Source: Brevibacillus sp. (GTDB taxonomy: Bacteria > Bacillota > Bacilli > Brevibacillales > Brevibacillaceae). From it: a DNA stretch of 7,244 nt. Shown piece after piece: positions 1-5,118 of the stretch. Below the pieces are notes generated by a model. That model searched no databases, was not told the DNA's origin, and saw nothing but the letters and a program-made list of their open reading frames with translations. Position 1 is the first letter of the stretch, and the number at the start of each line of letters is the position of its first letter. The position numbers and the translations under genes are program-made. The DNA is taken from positions 1 to 7,244 of the forward strand of contig JARDZO010000297.1 of NCBI GenBank assembly GCA_029240815.1, in the 5' to 3' direction.

Positions 1-2
1 TT

Positions 3-599
3 CAGCTGCGGGCTCTGTTGCGCGCCAGTGCGTTCGGTCGCTTGCTGATCATGTTCCCGATGATTTCCCATTTGGAGCAATTACGACAAGCCAAGAGCAT
101 TCTGGAACAGACCAAAACGGAGCTGCGTGCTGAAAATATAGCATTTGATGAAAACATTGCGATCGGCATGATGATGGAAATCCCAGGGGCATGCCTCCAA
201 GCCGATGCCTTTGCCAAAGAAGTACAATTCTTCAGTATTGGTACGAATGATCTCGTGCAATACACCCTGGCTGTAGACCGTATGAATGCTCATATCGCTG
301 ACTTGTACAGCTACTATCACCCTGCGGTGTTGCGCCTGATCTCCCATGTGATTGATGCATCCCATCGCGCCGGTATTTGGACTGGATTGTGCGGGGAAAT
401 GGCTGGCGATCCTTTGGCAACAGAGCTGCTGCTGGGGCTGGGACTGGACGAATTCAGTGGAGCAGCCTCGGTCATGCCAAAAGTAAAAGAGCGTATACGC
501 GCTACAACAATGGAACAGGCAAAACGCACGGCCGACCACGCCCTGACACTGTCCACCGTGGAAGACGTCGTCTCGTTCCTGAACAACAAAGCAGACTGA
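3..599 (+). CDS. ptsI: PTS enzyme I (phosphoenolpyruvate-protein phosphotransferase), C-terminal part
   Basis: Enzyme I takes phosphate from PEP and passes it to HPr, the first step of all PTS sugar uptake; it is cytoplasmic. The gene enters from the left edge, and 198 C-terminal codons of a protein usually about 570 residues long are visible. They cover the second half of the PEP-binding TIM barrel. Seen directly: the start of the visible part (QLRALLRASAFGRL, then MFPMIS) matches the E. coli enzyme closely; the PEP-utiliser signature FFSIGTNDLVQYTLAVDR is present; and WTGLCGEMAGD carries the catalytic Cys (codon 390-392), equivalent to E. coli Cys502. The protein ends ALTLSTVEDVVSFLNNKAD at a TGA. 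The active-site motifs look intact, so this copy should be functional. A separate terminator and cre box lie between it and nagE, so nagE need not depend on this transcript. Whether ptsH lies upstream cannot be seen. Confidence 0.96.
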   Translation, partial: QLRALLRASAFGRLLIMFPMISHLEQLRQAKSILEQTKTELRAENIAFDENIAIGMMMEIPGACLQADAFAKEVQFFSIGTNDLVQYTLAVDRMNAHIADLYSYYHPAVLRLISHVIDASHRAGIWTGLCGEMAGDPLATELLLGLGLDEFSGAASVMPKVKERIRATTMEQAKRTADHALTLSTVEDVVSFLNNKAD

Positions 600-615
600 C
601 TGTTTTGTTGTTTTT
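582..615 (+). terminator. Intrinsic terminator folding over the ptsI stop codon
   Basis: Arms 582-594 (AACAACAAAGCAG) and 600-612 (CTGTTTTGTTGTT) pair over 13 bp with one G-U pair and a 5-nt loop, ACTGA, that contains the TGA stop. A T-run (611-615) follows, then a pyrimidine-rich stretch. The stem is A/T-rich, so strength is uncertain. The last four ptsI sense codons form the left arm. Confidence 0.6.
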
Positions 616-624
616 CTCTCCCGC

Positions 625-640
625 TTGTAAGCGATTTCAA
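625..640 (+). promoter_or_regulatory. CcpA catabolite-responsive element (cre box) upstream of nagE
   Basis: TTGTAAGCGATTTCAA matches the B. subtilis cre consensus WTGNAANCGNWWNCAW at every defined position. CcpA bound to HPr-Ser46-P represses sugar-uptake genes at such sites when preferred sugars are present. It lies 112 nt before the nagE ATG and after the ptsI terminator, so nagE is the likely target. I could not identify a convincing sigma-A promoter around it: TTGTAA at 625-630 could be a -35, but no good -10 follows at the right distance. The remainder of 641-736 shows only a weak 7-bp inverted repeat (662-668 with 703-709). Confidence 0.72.
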
Positions 641-736
641 TTCATTTGATCAGAATAGTCATCTCCGGGCCATTCTTCGTGCTCTCATCATCTGCCATTC
701 ATCCGGAGAACGACTTGCTGATATACATCTCATTCC

Positions 737-743
737 AAGGAGG
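737..743 (+). promoter_or_regulatory. Ribosome binding site of nagE
   Basis: AAGGAGG lies 8 nt before the ATG at 752. This near-perfect site fixes 752 as the ancestral start. It shows that the long downstream reading frame, which has no such site, is not a naturally complete gene. Confidence 0.85.
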
Positions 744-751
744 TTTTTCTT

Positions 752-2126
752 ATGCTCGCCTTTCTGCAAAAGATTGGGAAAGCACTGATGCTCCCAGTCG
801 CCACGTTGCCGGCCGCAGCGCTCTTGCTTCGCTTCGGTGCCATCAACCCTGCTCGCTGGCGGATCTGCTATTTTCGATAACTTATCTTTGATCTTCGCCG
901 TCGGTGTTGCAATCGGTCTGGCTGGTGACGCCGTAGCCGCCTTGGCAGCTGTGATCGCCTACATGGTACTGACTGCCGTCCTGTCCAAAGTACCTGCCGC
1001 CATGCCTTTCATCGCAGACGATGCGAAGCTGAACATGGGTGTTCTCGGCGGTATCCTCGCAGGTGGTGTAGCGGCTTACTGCTACAACCGTTACCACAAT
1101 ATCAAGCTCCCCGAGTGGCTAGGCTTCTTCGGTGGAAAGCGTTTCGTACCCATCATCACTTCGCTTAGTATGGTTATCATCGGATTGCTCTTCGGGATCG
1201 TTTGGGGTCCTATCCAGGACGCTCTGAACAGTATGGGTAACTGGATCGTGGGTCTAGGCGCTGTGGGTGCAGGTTTGTTTGGATTCTTCAACCGTTTGCT
1301 CATTCCGTTTGGTCTCCACCACGTGCTCAATGCTATCGCTTGGTTCCAAATCGGTGACTTTACGGATGCCGCAGGAAAAGTGGTCCACGGTGACCTAAAT
1401 CGTTTCTTTGCCGGTGACAAATCAGCTGGTATGTTCATGACTGGATTCTTCCCGATCATGATGTTCGCACTGCCTGCAGCCGCTTTCGCTATCATCCACA
1501 CAGCAAAACCGGAAAAGCGCAAAGCAATCGCATCTGTGTTTATCGGTACCGCTCTCGCCTCGTTCCTGACAGGGATTACGGAACCGCTCGAATTTGCGTT
1601 CATGTTTGCGGCACCTCTTCTTTATGTCATTCACGCGATCTTGACGGGTGTATCCGGTTATATCGTGACTGCGATGGGAATCAAACACGGCTTTGGTTTC
1701 TCGGCTGGTTTGATCGACTACGGATTGAACTTCCCGCTTTCCACCAATGCATGGCTGATCATTCCGATTGGCCTGGCGTTCGCAGTCGTTTACTACTTCC
1801 TGTTCCGCATCTTGATTGTGAAAATGAACATCAAGACCCCAGGACGCGAAGATGACGATCTGGAAGTCAGCACATCTGGAGGATCGAGCACCATGCAGGA
1901 AAAAGCACAAAAAGTACTGACCCTCATCGGCGGCAAAGAAAACATCGTCAACGTCGATGCGTGTATTACTCGTCTACGCCTCGTTCTCAAAGACGACAAG
2001 GTCGTTAACGAAAAGGGCCTAAAAGATCTGGGAGCTGCTGGCGTCATGAAGCTTGGAAAAGGCAGCGTACAGGTTGTTTTTGGTACTCAATCAGAGCTTT
2101 TGAAAGACGAAATCACGAAACTGTAA
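752..2126 (+). pseudogene. nagE: PTS N-acetylglucosamine-specific EIIBC permease, frameshifted near the 5' end
   Basis: NagE/NagP imports and phosphorylates N-acetylglucosamine; the IIC part spans the membrane and the IIB part carries phosphocysteine. From ATG 752 the frame reads MLAFLQKIGKALMLPVATLP and on to LLLRFGAIN, the normal family N-terminus, then runs out of frame (PARWRICYFR) to TAA at 878-880. The rest continues in the +1 frame from about 845 (LLAGGSAIFDNLSLIF) to TAA 2126. Seen there: FNRLLIPFGLHHVLN, the GITEPLE motif (1572-1592), the KTPGRED linker (1833-1853), then a IIB domain with DACITRLRL and the phosphorylated Cys at 1962-1964. There is no IIA domain, as in B. subtilis NagP, so a IIA from another permease would be needed. 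E. coli NagE and B. subtilis NagP have 12 residues between the first-helix FG/LG and AGG/AGT; only 16 nt remain here, suggesting about 20 nt lost. The next in-frame ATG (837) has no RBS and would omit the first membrane segment. Assembly error is the alternative. Confidence 0.85.
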
Positions 2127-2159
2127 GCAAGTAAGCAAACGTTAATCAAAACAAAAGTT

Positions 2160-2193
2160 GCCCGGTAACGGCATGTCCGTTCCGGGCTTATTT
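2160..2193 (+). terminator. Intrinsic terminator after nagE
   Basis: GCCCGGTAACGG (2160-2171) pairs with CCGTTCCGGGC (2177-2187), with one bulged base and a CATGT loop, followed by TTATTT. It is GC-rich, strong, and 33 nt after the nagE stop. Confidence 0.82.
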
Positions 2194-2195
2194 AT

Positions 2196-2223
2196 GAAAG
2201 CTCCAGGTGATCCTGGCGCTTTT
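2196..2223. terminator. Second hairpin between convergent nagE and hxlR
   Basis: AAAGC-T-CCAGG (2197-2207) pairs with CCTGG-C-GCTTT (2212-2222) around a TGAT loop, 10 bp with one mismatch. On the + strand it ends in TTTT; on the - strand it lies 18 nt after the hxlR stop and ends CTTTCATAAAT. It is probably a bidirectional terminator, with the weaker U-tract on the hxlR side. Nothing else is seen in 2127-2240. Confidence 0.6.
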
Positions 2224-2240
2224 CTATTGGTCATCGTTTT

Positions 2241-2603
2241 TTATTCATCACAGCTTTTCTCTTCGCAACAGCCTATCGGTTCTTCTGCATCTAATTCGAT
2301 CCATGTCTGGGCCCAATTCTCAATGCCTTTCAAGACCGGTTCCAGAGCAAGACCCATTTCAGTCAGAGAATACTCCACGCGAACGGGAGCGGAATCCGTA
2401 TATACTTGCCGATGCACGAGGCCTTCCTTCTCCAGATCCTTCAGTCGTTCAGAAAGCAGCCTTCCACTCACAGGCAAAGCACCTTCCAACGCACAGAAAC
2501 GCTGTGGTCCAGCCAGCAACTGATATAAGATTAGCCCTGTCCATCGTTTTCCTAGTAACTGCATGCCTTTTTCAAATCTTGGACAGAGAGAGGACTGTTT
2601 CAT
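2241..2603 (-). CDS. HxlR/DUF24-family transcriptional regulator, YodB/CatR-like thiol sensor
   Basis: A 120-residue winged-helix repressor. The segment LCPRFEKGMQLLGKRWTGLILYQLLAGPQRF, followed by SGRLLSERLKDLEKEGLVHRQV and VRVEYSLTEMG, is the classic DUF24 fold. It strongly resembles B. subtilis YodB and CatR, which sense diamide, quinones and catechol through one conserved N-terminal Cys (YodB Cys6, CatR Cys7). Here that Cys is residue 7. Cys37 and a C-terminal group, Cys112-Cys113-Cys118 (GCCEEKSC), are additional; YodB also has C-terminal cysteines. I chose ATG 2603: GAGGTGAT at 2608-2615 sits correctly, Cys falls at 7, and the predicted transcript start (about 2620) would cut off the AAAGGAG (2619-2625) that could serve the alternative GTG at 2612. 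It is divergent from the DoxX gene, its likely target. Electrophile sensing is inferred from family resemblance; the regulator class is near certain. Confidence 0.93.
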   Translation of the reverse strand: MKQSSLCPRFEKGMQLLGKRWTGLILYQLLAGPQRFCALEGALPVSGRLLSERLKDLEKEGLVHRQVYTDSAPVRVEYSLTEMGLALEPVLKGIENWAQTWIELDAEEPIGCCEEKSCDE

Positions 2604-2607
2604 AGGA

Positions 2608-2615
2608 ATCACCTC
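2608..2615 (-). promoter_or_regulatory. Ribosome binding site deciding the hxlR start
   Basis: GAGGTGAT on the - strand; its GAGG core ends 8 nt before ATG 2603. A competing AAAGGAG (2619-2625) stands 6 nt before GTG 2612 but overlaps the predicted transcript start, so the ATG is preferred. Confidence 0.6.
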
Positions 2616-2626
2616 ATTCTCCTTTC

Positions 2627-2655
2627 AGTATAACGCTCTTTCGCAAATCCTTCAA
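2627..2655 (-). promoter_or_regulatory. Predicted sigma-A promoter of hxlR
   Basis: On the - strand, TTGAAG (2655-2650), a 17-nt spacer, and TATACT (2632-2627). Transcription should start near 2620, giving a leader of about 17 nt. It does not overlap the palindrome at 2738-2754. Confidence 0.6.
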
Positions 2656-2698
2656 AAAGAATGATTGGGTATGGACAGTTTCTGTACAAATTCATCCA

Positions 2699-2727
2699 TT
2701 GACTCATTCTATTTATTATTATACACT
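2699..2727 (+). promoter_or_regulatory. Predicted sigma-A promoter of the doxX-family gene
   Basis: TTGACT (2699-2704), a 17-nt spacer, and TACACT (2722-2727), in an A/T-rich stretch. The expected start is near 2734, only a few bases before the palindrome at 2738. Confidence 0.6.
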
Positions 2728-2737
2728 AACTAACGAA

Positions 2738-2754
2738 AAGTAACCTCGTTACTT
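2738..2754. promoter_or_regulatory. 17-bp perfect palindrome, probable HxlR operator for the doxX-family gene
   Basis: AAGTAAC-CTC-GTTACTT has two perfect 7-bp arms and a 3-nt centre. It starts about 4 nt after the predicted doxX transcript start, where a bound dimer would block the polymerase. The adjacent DUF24 regulator binds DNA as a dimer and is the natural candidate. Binding is inferred; the symmetry is seen directly. Confidence 0.68.
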
Positions 2755-2784
2755 AACATCTATTTATTCCGGAGGTATTTATAC

Positions 2785-3195
2785 ATGTCTACACGTTTTG
2801 AATGGAGTGCTCTTGTTTTACGTTTGATTGCTGGTCTCACCTTCCTCATCCACGGTATTGATAAATTCCAGATGGGTTTGGGAAATGTAGCTGGGTTCTT
2901 TGGGACGATGGGGCTTCCTGCTTTTATCGCTTACTTTGTCGCATTCCTTGAACTCATCGGTGGGATTGCACTGATTTTGGGATTGGGTACTCGCATTTTT
3001 TCTGCCGTTATGGTAGTTATCATGGTAGGTGCAATTATTACGGCTAAACTTTCTATTGGGTTCTTGAGTGGACAAGCTGGTGCCGGCTATGAGTTGGATC
3101 TGGCTTTGCTGGCTATGACGCTCTCTCTCGCTATCAGCGGCAGCTCCAAATACAGCCTGGATGGCGCACTCTTCGGCAAAAAGAACATCGCGTAA
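2785..3195 (+). CDS. DoxX-family integral membrane protein
   Basis: A 136-residue protein with four predicted membrane segments, roughly residues 7-27, 45-68, 71-90 and 104-121. Family marks seen: LRLIAGLTFLIHGIDKF at the first helix, a conserved acidic residue in FLELIGGIALILGLGTR, and YELDLALLAM at the fourth. GGAGGT (2771-2776) lies 8 nt before the ATG. DoxX-type proteins are associated with oxidative, thiol or catechol stress: in B. subtilis the family member CatD is made with the dioxygenase CatE under YodB/CatR control, and in mycobacteria DoxX partners superoxide dismutase. Here no dioxygenase is adjacent and the gene stands alone, divergent from the CatR-like regulator and closed by its own terminator. 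The biochemical activity is unknown; a role in quinone or electrophile resistance is inferred from regulator and context. Confidence 0.9.
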   Translation: MSTRFEWSALVLRLIAGLTFLIHGIDKFQMGLGNVAGFFGTMGLPAFIAYFVAFLELIGGIALILGLGTRIFSAVMVVIMVGAIITAKLSIGFLSGQAGAGYELDLALLAMTLSLAISGSSKYSLDGALFGKKNIA

Positions 3196-3205
3196 TTTCC
3201 TTTTC

Positions 3206-3249
3206 AAAGGCGCTCAAAGCCACGCACTTGTGGTGAAGGGCGCTTTTTT
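3206..3249 (+). terminator. Intrinsic terminator after the doxX-family gene
   Basis: GCGCTC (3210-3215) pairs with GGGCGC (3238-3243), and GCCAC (3219-3223) pairs with GTGGT (3230-3234) around a 6-nt loop, with a 3x3 internal loop between. AAA (3206-3208) can also pair with the start of the T-run 3244-3249. Confidence 0.82.
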
Positions 3250-3313
3250 ACATACATAAGCAAACCTCTACCAAGGCCTATCCAAGATGAGCGACCGCGT
3301 TTTAGCGGTAAGT

Positions 3314-4528
3314 TTACATGCGCTCGGAGAACTGTAGACGTTCACTTTCCCTGCGCAGTTTTTTGCTGGTTGCCCGATGATACAGGCTGTAATACACGAC
3401 TCCTGCAAAGGCCACAATCAAGGAAGAGATCATGTACATCGAGCTAAAATTCATGGCCGAAGCAACAATCCCTAACACAAACGATCCGACCCCCATACCT
3501 AGATCGAACAACAAGTAATAGGTGCCAGTCGCCAAGCCTCTTCGTTCTGTCGGAGACGACTTGATAGCAATGGCCTGAAAGCTGGGAAACACACTTCCAT
3601 AGCCGAGGCCAATCACCGCACTGGCGGCGAGGAACATGATCGGACCATGCGCCTGACTGAGCATGACGAGCCCAATGGCGTACAAGATGATGCTCGGATA
3701 AATCACGACATGCTCCCCCAGCCGGTCAAACAGCTTTCCGGTAAAAGGGCGTGATAGTACAATCATAATCGCATAAATAACAAAAAAGTAGCTGGATACC
3801 TCAGACGCTCCAATATCCTTTGCATAGACGGGAATAAAGGATAGGAGTCCACTATAGGCAAAGGACATGAGACAGGCCGTCAGCGAGATCGGCATAGCAC
3901 CTGGCTCAATGAAGTTTTTCCAGTGAAATTTCTTACCTGGTCGCGTCTTCACAGCTGCCTGTGCTTCCTGAACTTTCGTCAATCCTCCACATACAAAGGA
4001 AATAATGGCAAATACGGAAAGCAGCATGCACAATACGGAGAAACTGTACTTGTTCATGATCATCAAGCCGACAAACGGACCGATTACCATCGCCAAATTC
4101 ATAAATAGAGCATAGTAGCCGATTCCTTCCCCTTTTCGCTCTTCTGGAACGAGATCGGTAGCGATGGCGGCCATGGCGGTAGTAGCAAAACCAAAGCTCA
4201 ACCCGTGCACAAAGCGTAGAGCCAGCAGAAAAAAGAGACTTATTACACCGAAATACGTAAAGGTAGAAACCATAAACAAAGCGGACGCCAAGATGGCCAC
4301 CTTTTTCTTGCCCAGCTCATCTACCCATTTTCCGGCAATGGGCCGAACAATAACGGCTGCGATAATAAAAGATGTTAAGGCCAAGCCTACTTCCTGCTCT
4401 CCCCCGCGCAACGTATCCATGATATAGACAGGCAATGTTGCGACAAGCGCATAATACGTAATAAACAAAAACAAACTGCTCAAACAAATCTTTATAAAGT
4501 CCCTGGTCCATAGGGGCTGCTTTTGCAA
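3314..4528 (-). CDS. MFS transporter, drug-efflux type (YwoG-like)
   Basis: A major facilitator protein of 404 residues with about 12 hydrophobic segments and a hydrophilic middle loop near residues 184-208. Motif A appears between helices 2 and 3 (GKWVDELGKKK, about residue 66) and its echo in the second half (GKLFDRLGEHV, about residue 264). It resembles B. subtilis YwoG, an uncharacterised putative exporter; the substrate is unknown. An in-frame GTG at 4549 would add seven residues, but AGGAG (4541-4537) sits exactly 8 nt before TTG 4528, and the protein then begins MQKQPLWTRDF, so I prefer TTG. The gene begins 36 nt after the MarR gene's stop and has no promoter of its own, so the two should be one transcript with the exporter under MarR control. 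No clear terminator follows; a bare 5-bp hairpin at 3294-3309 lacks a U-tract. Confidence 0.91.
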   Translation of the reverse strand: MQKQPLWTRDFIKICLSSLFLFITYYALVATLPVYIMDTLRGGEQEVGLALTSFIIAAVIVRPIAGKWVDELGKKKVAILASALFMVSTFTYFGVISLFFLLALRFVHGLSFGFATTAMAAIATDLVPEERKGEGIGYYALFMNLAMVIGPFVGLMIMNKYSFSVLCMLLSVFAIISFVCGGLTKVQEAQAAVKTRPGKKFHWKNFIEPGAMPISLTACLMSFAYSGLLSFIPVYAKDIGASEVSSYFFVIYAIMIVLSRPFTGKLFDRLGEHVVIYPSIILYAIGLVMLSQAHGPIMFLAASAVIGLGYGSVFPSFQAIAIKSSPTERRGLATGTYYLLFDLGMGVGSFVLGIVASAMNFSSMYMISSLIVAFAGVVYYSLYHRATSKKLRRESERLQFSERM

Positions 4529-4536
4529 GTGAATCT

Positions 4537-4541
4537 CTCCT
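4537..4541 (-). promoter_or_regulatory. Ribosome binding site deciding the TTG start of the MFS gene
   Basis: AGGAG on the - strand, 8 nt before TTG 4528. It lies inside the reading frame that would begin at GTG 4549, whose own upstream sequence is poor. Confidence 0.6.
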
Positions 4542-4564
4542 ATCCACACGGCACCAAACTCTCT

Positions 4565-4990
4565 CTATTCCGCGCTCACGTTCTCTCGTATTTTTGACAG
4601 TACTTGCTTCAGAAACGTAATTTCCCGCTCGGATATTCCACGCAACGCGATCTCATGGACTTTTTCATCGATCGGAATCAACTGGCTGGTGATCTCTCTT
4701 CCCGCTTCCGTCAAATAGACCAATGATGATCGTTTATCTTCTGGATTTGGCTTTCTGATCAGGTATCCTTTACGTTCCAGCAGATCTGATATTCTCGTTA
4801 CGTTAGCTTGGTCTTTTCCTACCCTTTTGCTCAGCTCCTTTATCGTGATGCTGTCTTCTTCCTCCAAACATTTCAATACCGACCATTGTTCAGGCGTGAC
4901 TTCCAAATGACTAAACTCGCTTGTCAATAATCGAGTTAAGCTACGGCCCGTGTTATTGATCGAAAATCCTACCGCATCATCAAGATTCAA
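4565..4990 (-). CDS. MarR-family transcriptional regulator
   Basis: A 141-residue winged-helix regulator. Residues 33-96 carry the core: TPEQWSVLKCLEEEDSITI, ELSKRVGKDQANVTRISDLLERKGYL (recognition helix) and the wing NPEDKRSSLVYLTEAG with its conserved D-x-R. Helices on both sides would form the dimer interface. The frame is open upstream to 5077, but that extension (rich in C, Y, N) is untypical and would run through the promoter region; AGGAGG at 4998-5003 stands 7 nt before TTG 4990, so TTG is the likely start (MNLDDAVGF). It is the first gene of an operon with the MFS exporter, the usual arrangement in which MarR represses both until a small ligand releases it. Two palindromes overlap its predicted promoter, consistent with autorepression. 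The ligand is unknown. Confidence 0.92.
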   Translation of the reverse strand: MNLDDAVGFSINNTGRSLTRLLTSEFSHLEVTPEQWSVLKCLEEEDSITIKELSKRVGKDQANVTRISDLLERKGYLIRKPNPEDKRSSLVYLTEAGREITSQLIPIDEKVHEIALRGISEREITFLKQVLSKIRENVSAE

Positions 4991-4997
4991 GATGCTC

Positions 4998-5003
4998 CCT
5001 CCT
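4998..5003 (-). promoter_or_regulatory. Ribosome binding site deciding the TTG start of the MarR gene
   Basis: AGGAGG on the - strand, 7 nt before TTG 4990. No ATG is suitably placed. Confidence 0.75.
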
Positions 5004-5011
5004 GATCGCAA

Positions 5012-5039
5012 ATTACATGTCATGACATATATGTTGCAA
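5012..5039 (-). promoter_or_regulatory. Predicted promoter of the marR-MFS operon
   Basis: On the - strand, TTGCAA (5039-5034), a 16-nt spacer, and TGTAAT (5017-5012, 5 of 6 consensus bases). Transcription should start near 5005, just before the RBS. The -35 box and most of the spacer lie inside palindromes. Confidence 0.5.
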
Positions 5040-5041
5040 CA
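5017..5041. promoter_or_regulatory. Two palindromes in the marR promoter, probable MarR operators
   Basis: ATGTCATGACAT (5017-5028) and TGTTGCAACA (5032-5041) are each perfectly self-complementary, with centres 14 nt apart. They cover the -35 and spacer of the predicted promoter. MarR dimers bind such sites; which one is used cannot be told from sequence. Confidence 0.6.
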
Positions 5042-5083
5042 AACAAAATGATAACATAGGTAATTAATTGGAATCAATCTTAG

Positions 5084-5118
5084 AAAAAAAAGACCCTTAT
5101 GCGTGATAAGGGTTCTTT
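5084..5118 (-). terminator. Strong terminator of the pentapeptide-repeat gene
   Basis: On the - strand, ACCCTTAT (5113-5106) pairs perfectly with ATAAGGGT (5100-5093) around a 5-nt loop, extended by AAAG/CTTT pairs past one bulge, and runs into eight U residues (5091-5084). Two bases of the gene's TAA stop (5119-5117) belong to the stem. It also shields the marR promoter. Confidence 0.9.

Noticed and set aside
662..709. Inverted repeat TCTCCGG/CCGGAGA in the nagE leader as a riboswitch or antiterminator.
   Set aside because: Seven base pairs across a 34-nt loop, no U-tract and no recognisable RAT or riboswitch core; could be chance.
719..727. An extended -10 element (TGATATACA) as the nagE promoter.
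   Set aside because: Only 4 of 6 -10 bases match, no -35 lies at the right distance, and the transcript would start almost on the RBS.
646..891. A + strand frame covering the nagE RBS and first codons.
   Set aside because: It has no RBS or recognisable product and shares its DNA with the conserved nagE N-terminus in another frame.
2158..2605. Two + strand open frames opposite hxlR.
   Set aside because: They are antisense to a clear DUF24 regulator; neither has an RBS or a recognisable protein pattern.
3294..3309. Hairpin ACCGC-GTTTTA-GCGGT as the MFS terminator.
   Set aside because: The stem is only 5 bp and no U-run follows on the - strand.
4991..5077. A 29-residue N-terminal extension of the MarR protein from an upstream start.
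   Set aside because: It would begin upstream of the predicted promoter and palindromes and lacks family resemblance; TTG 4990 has a far better RBS.
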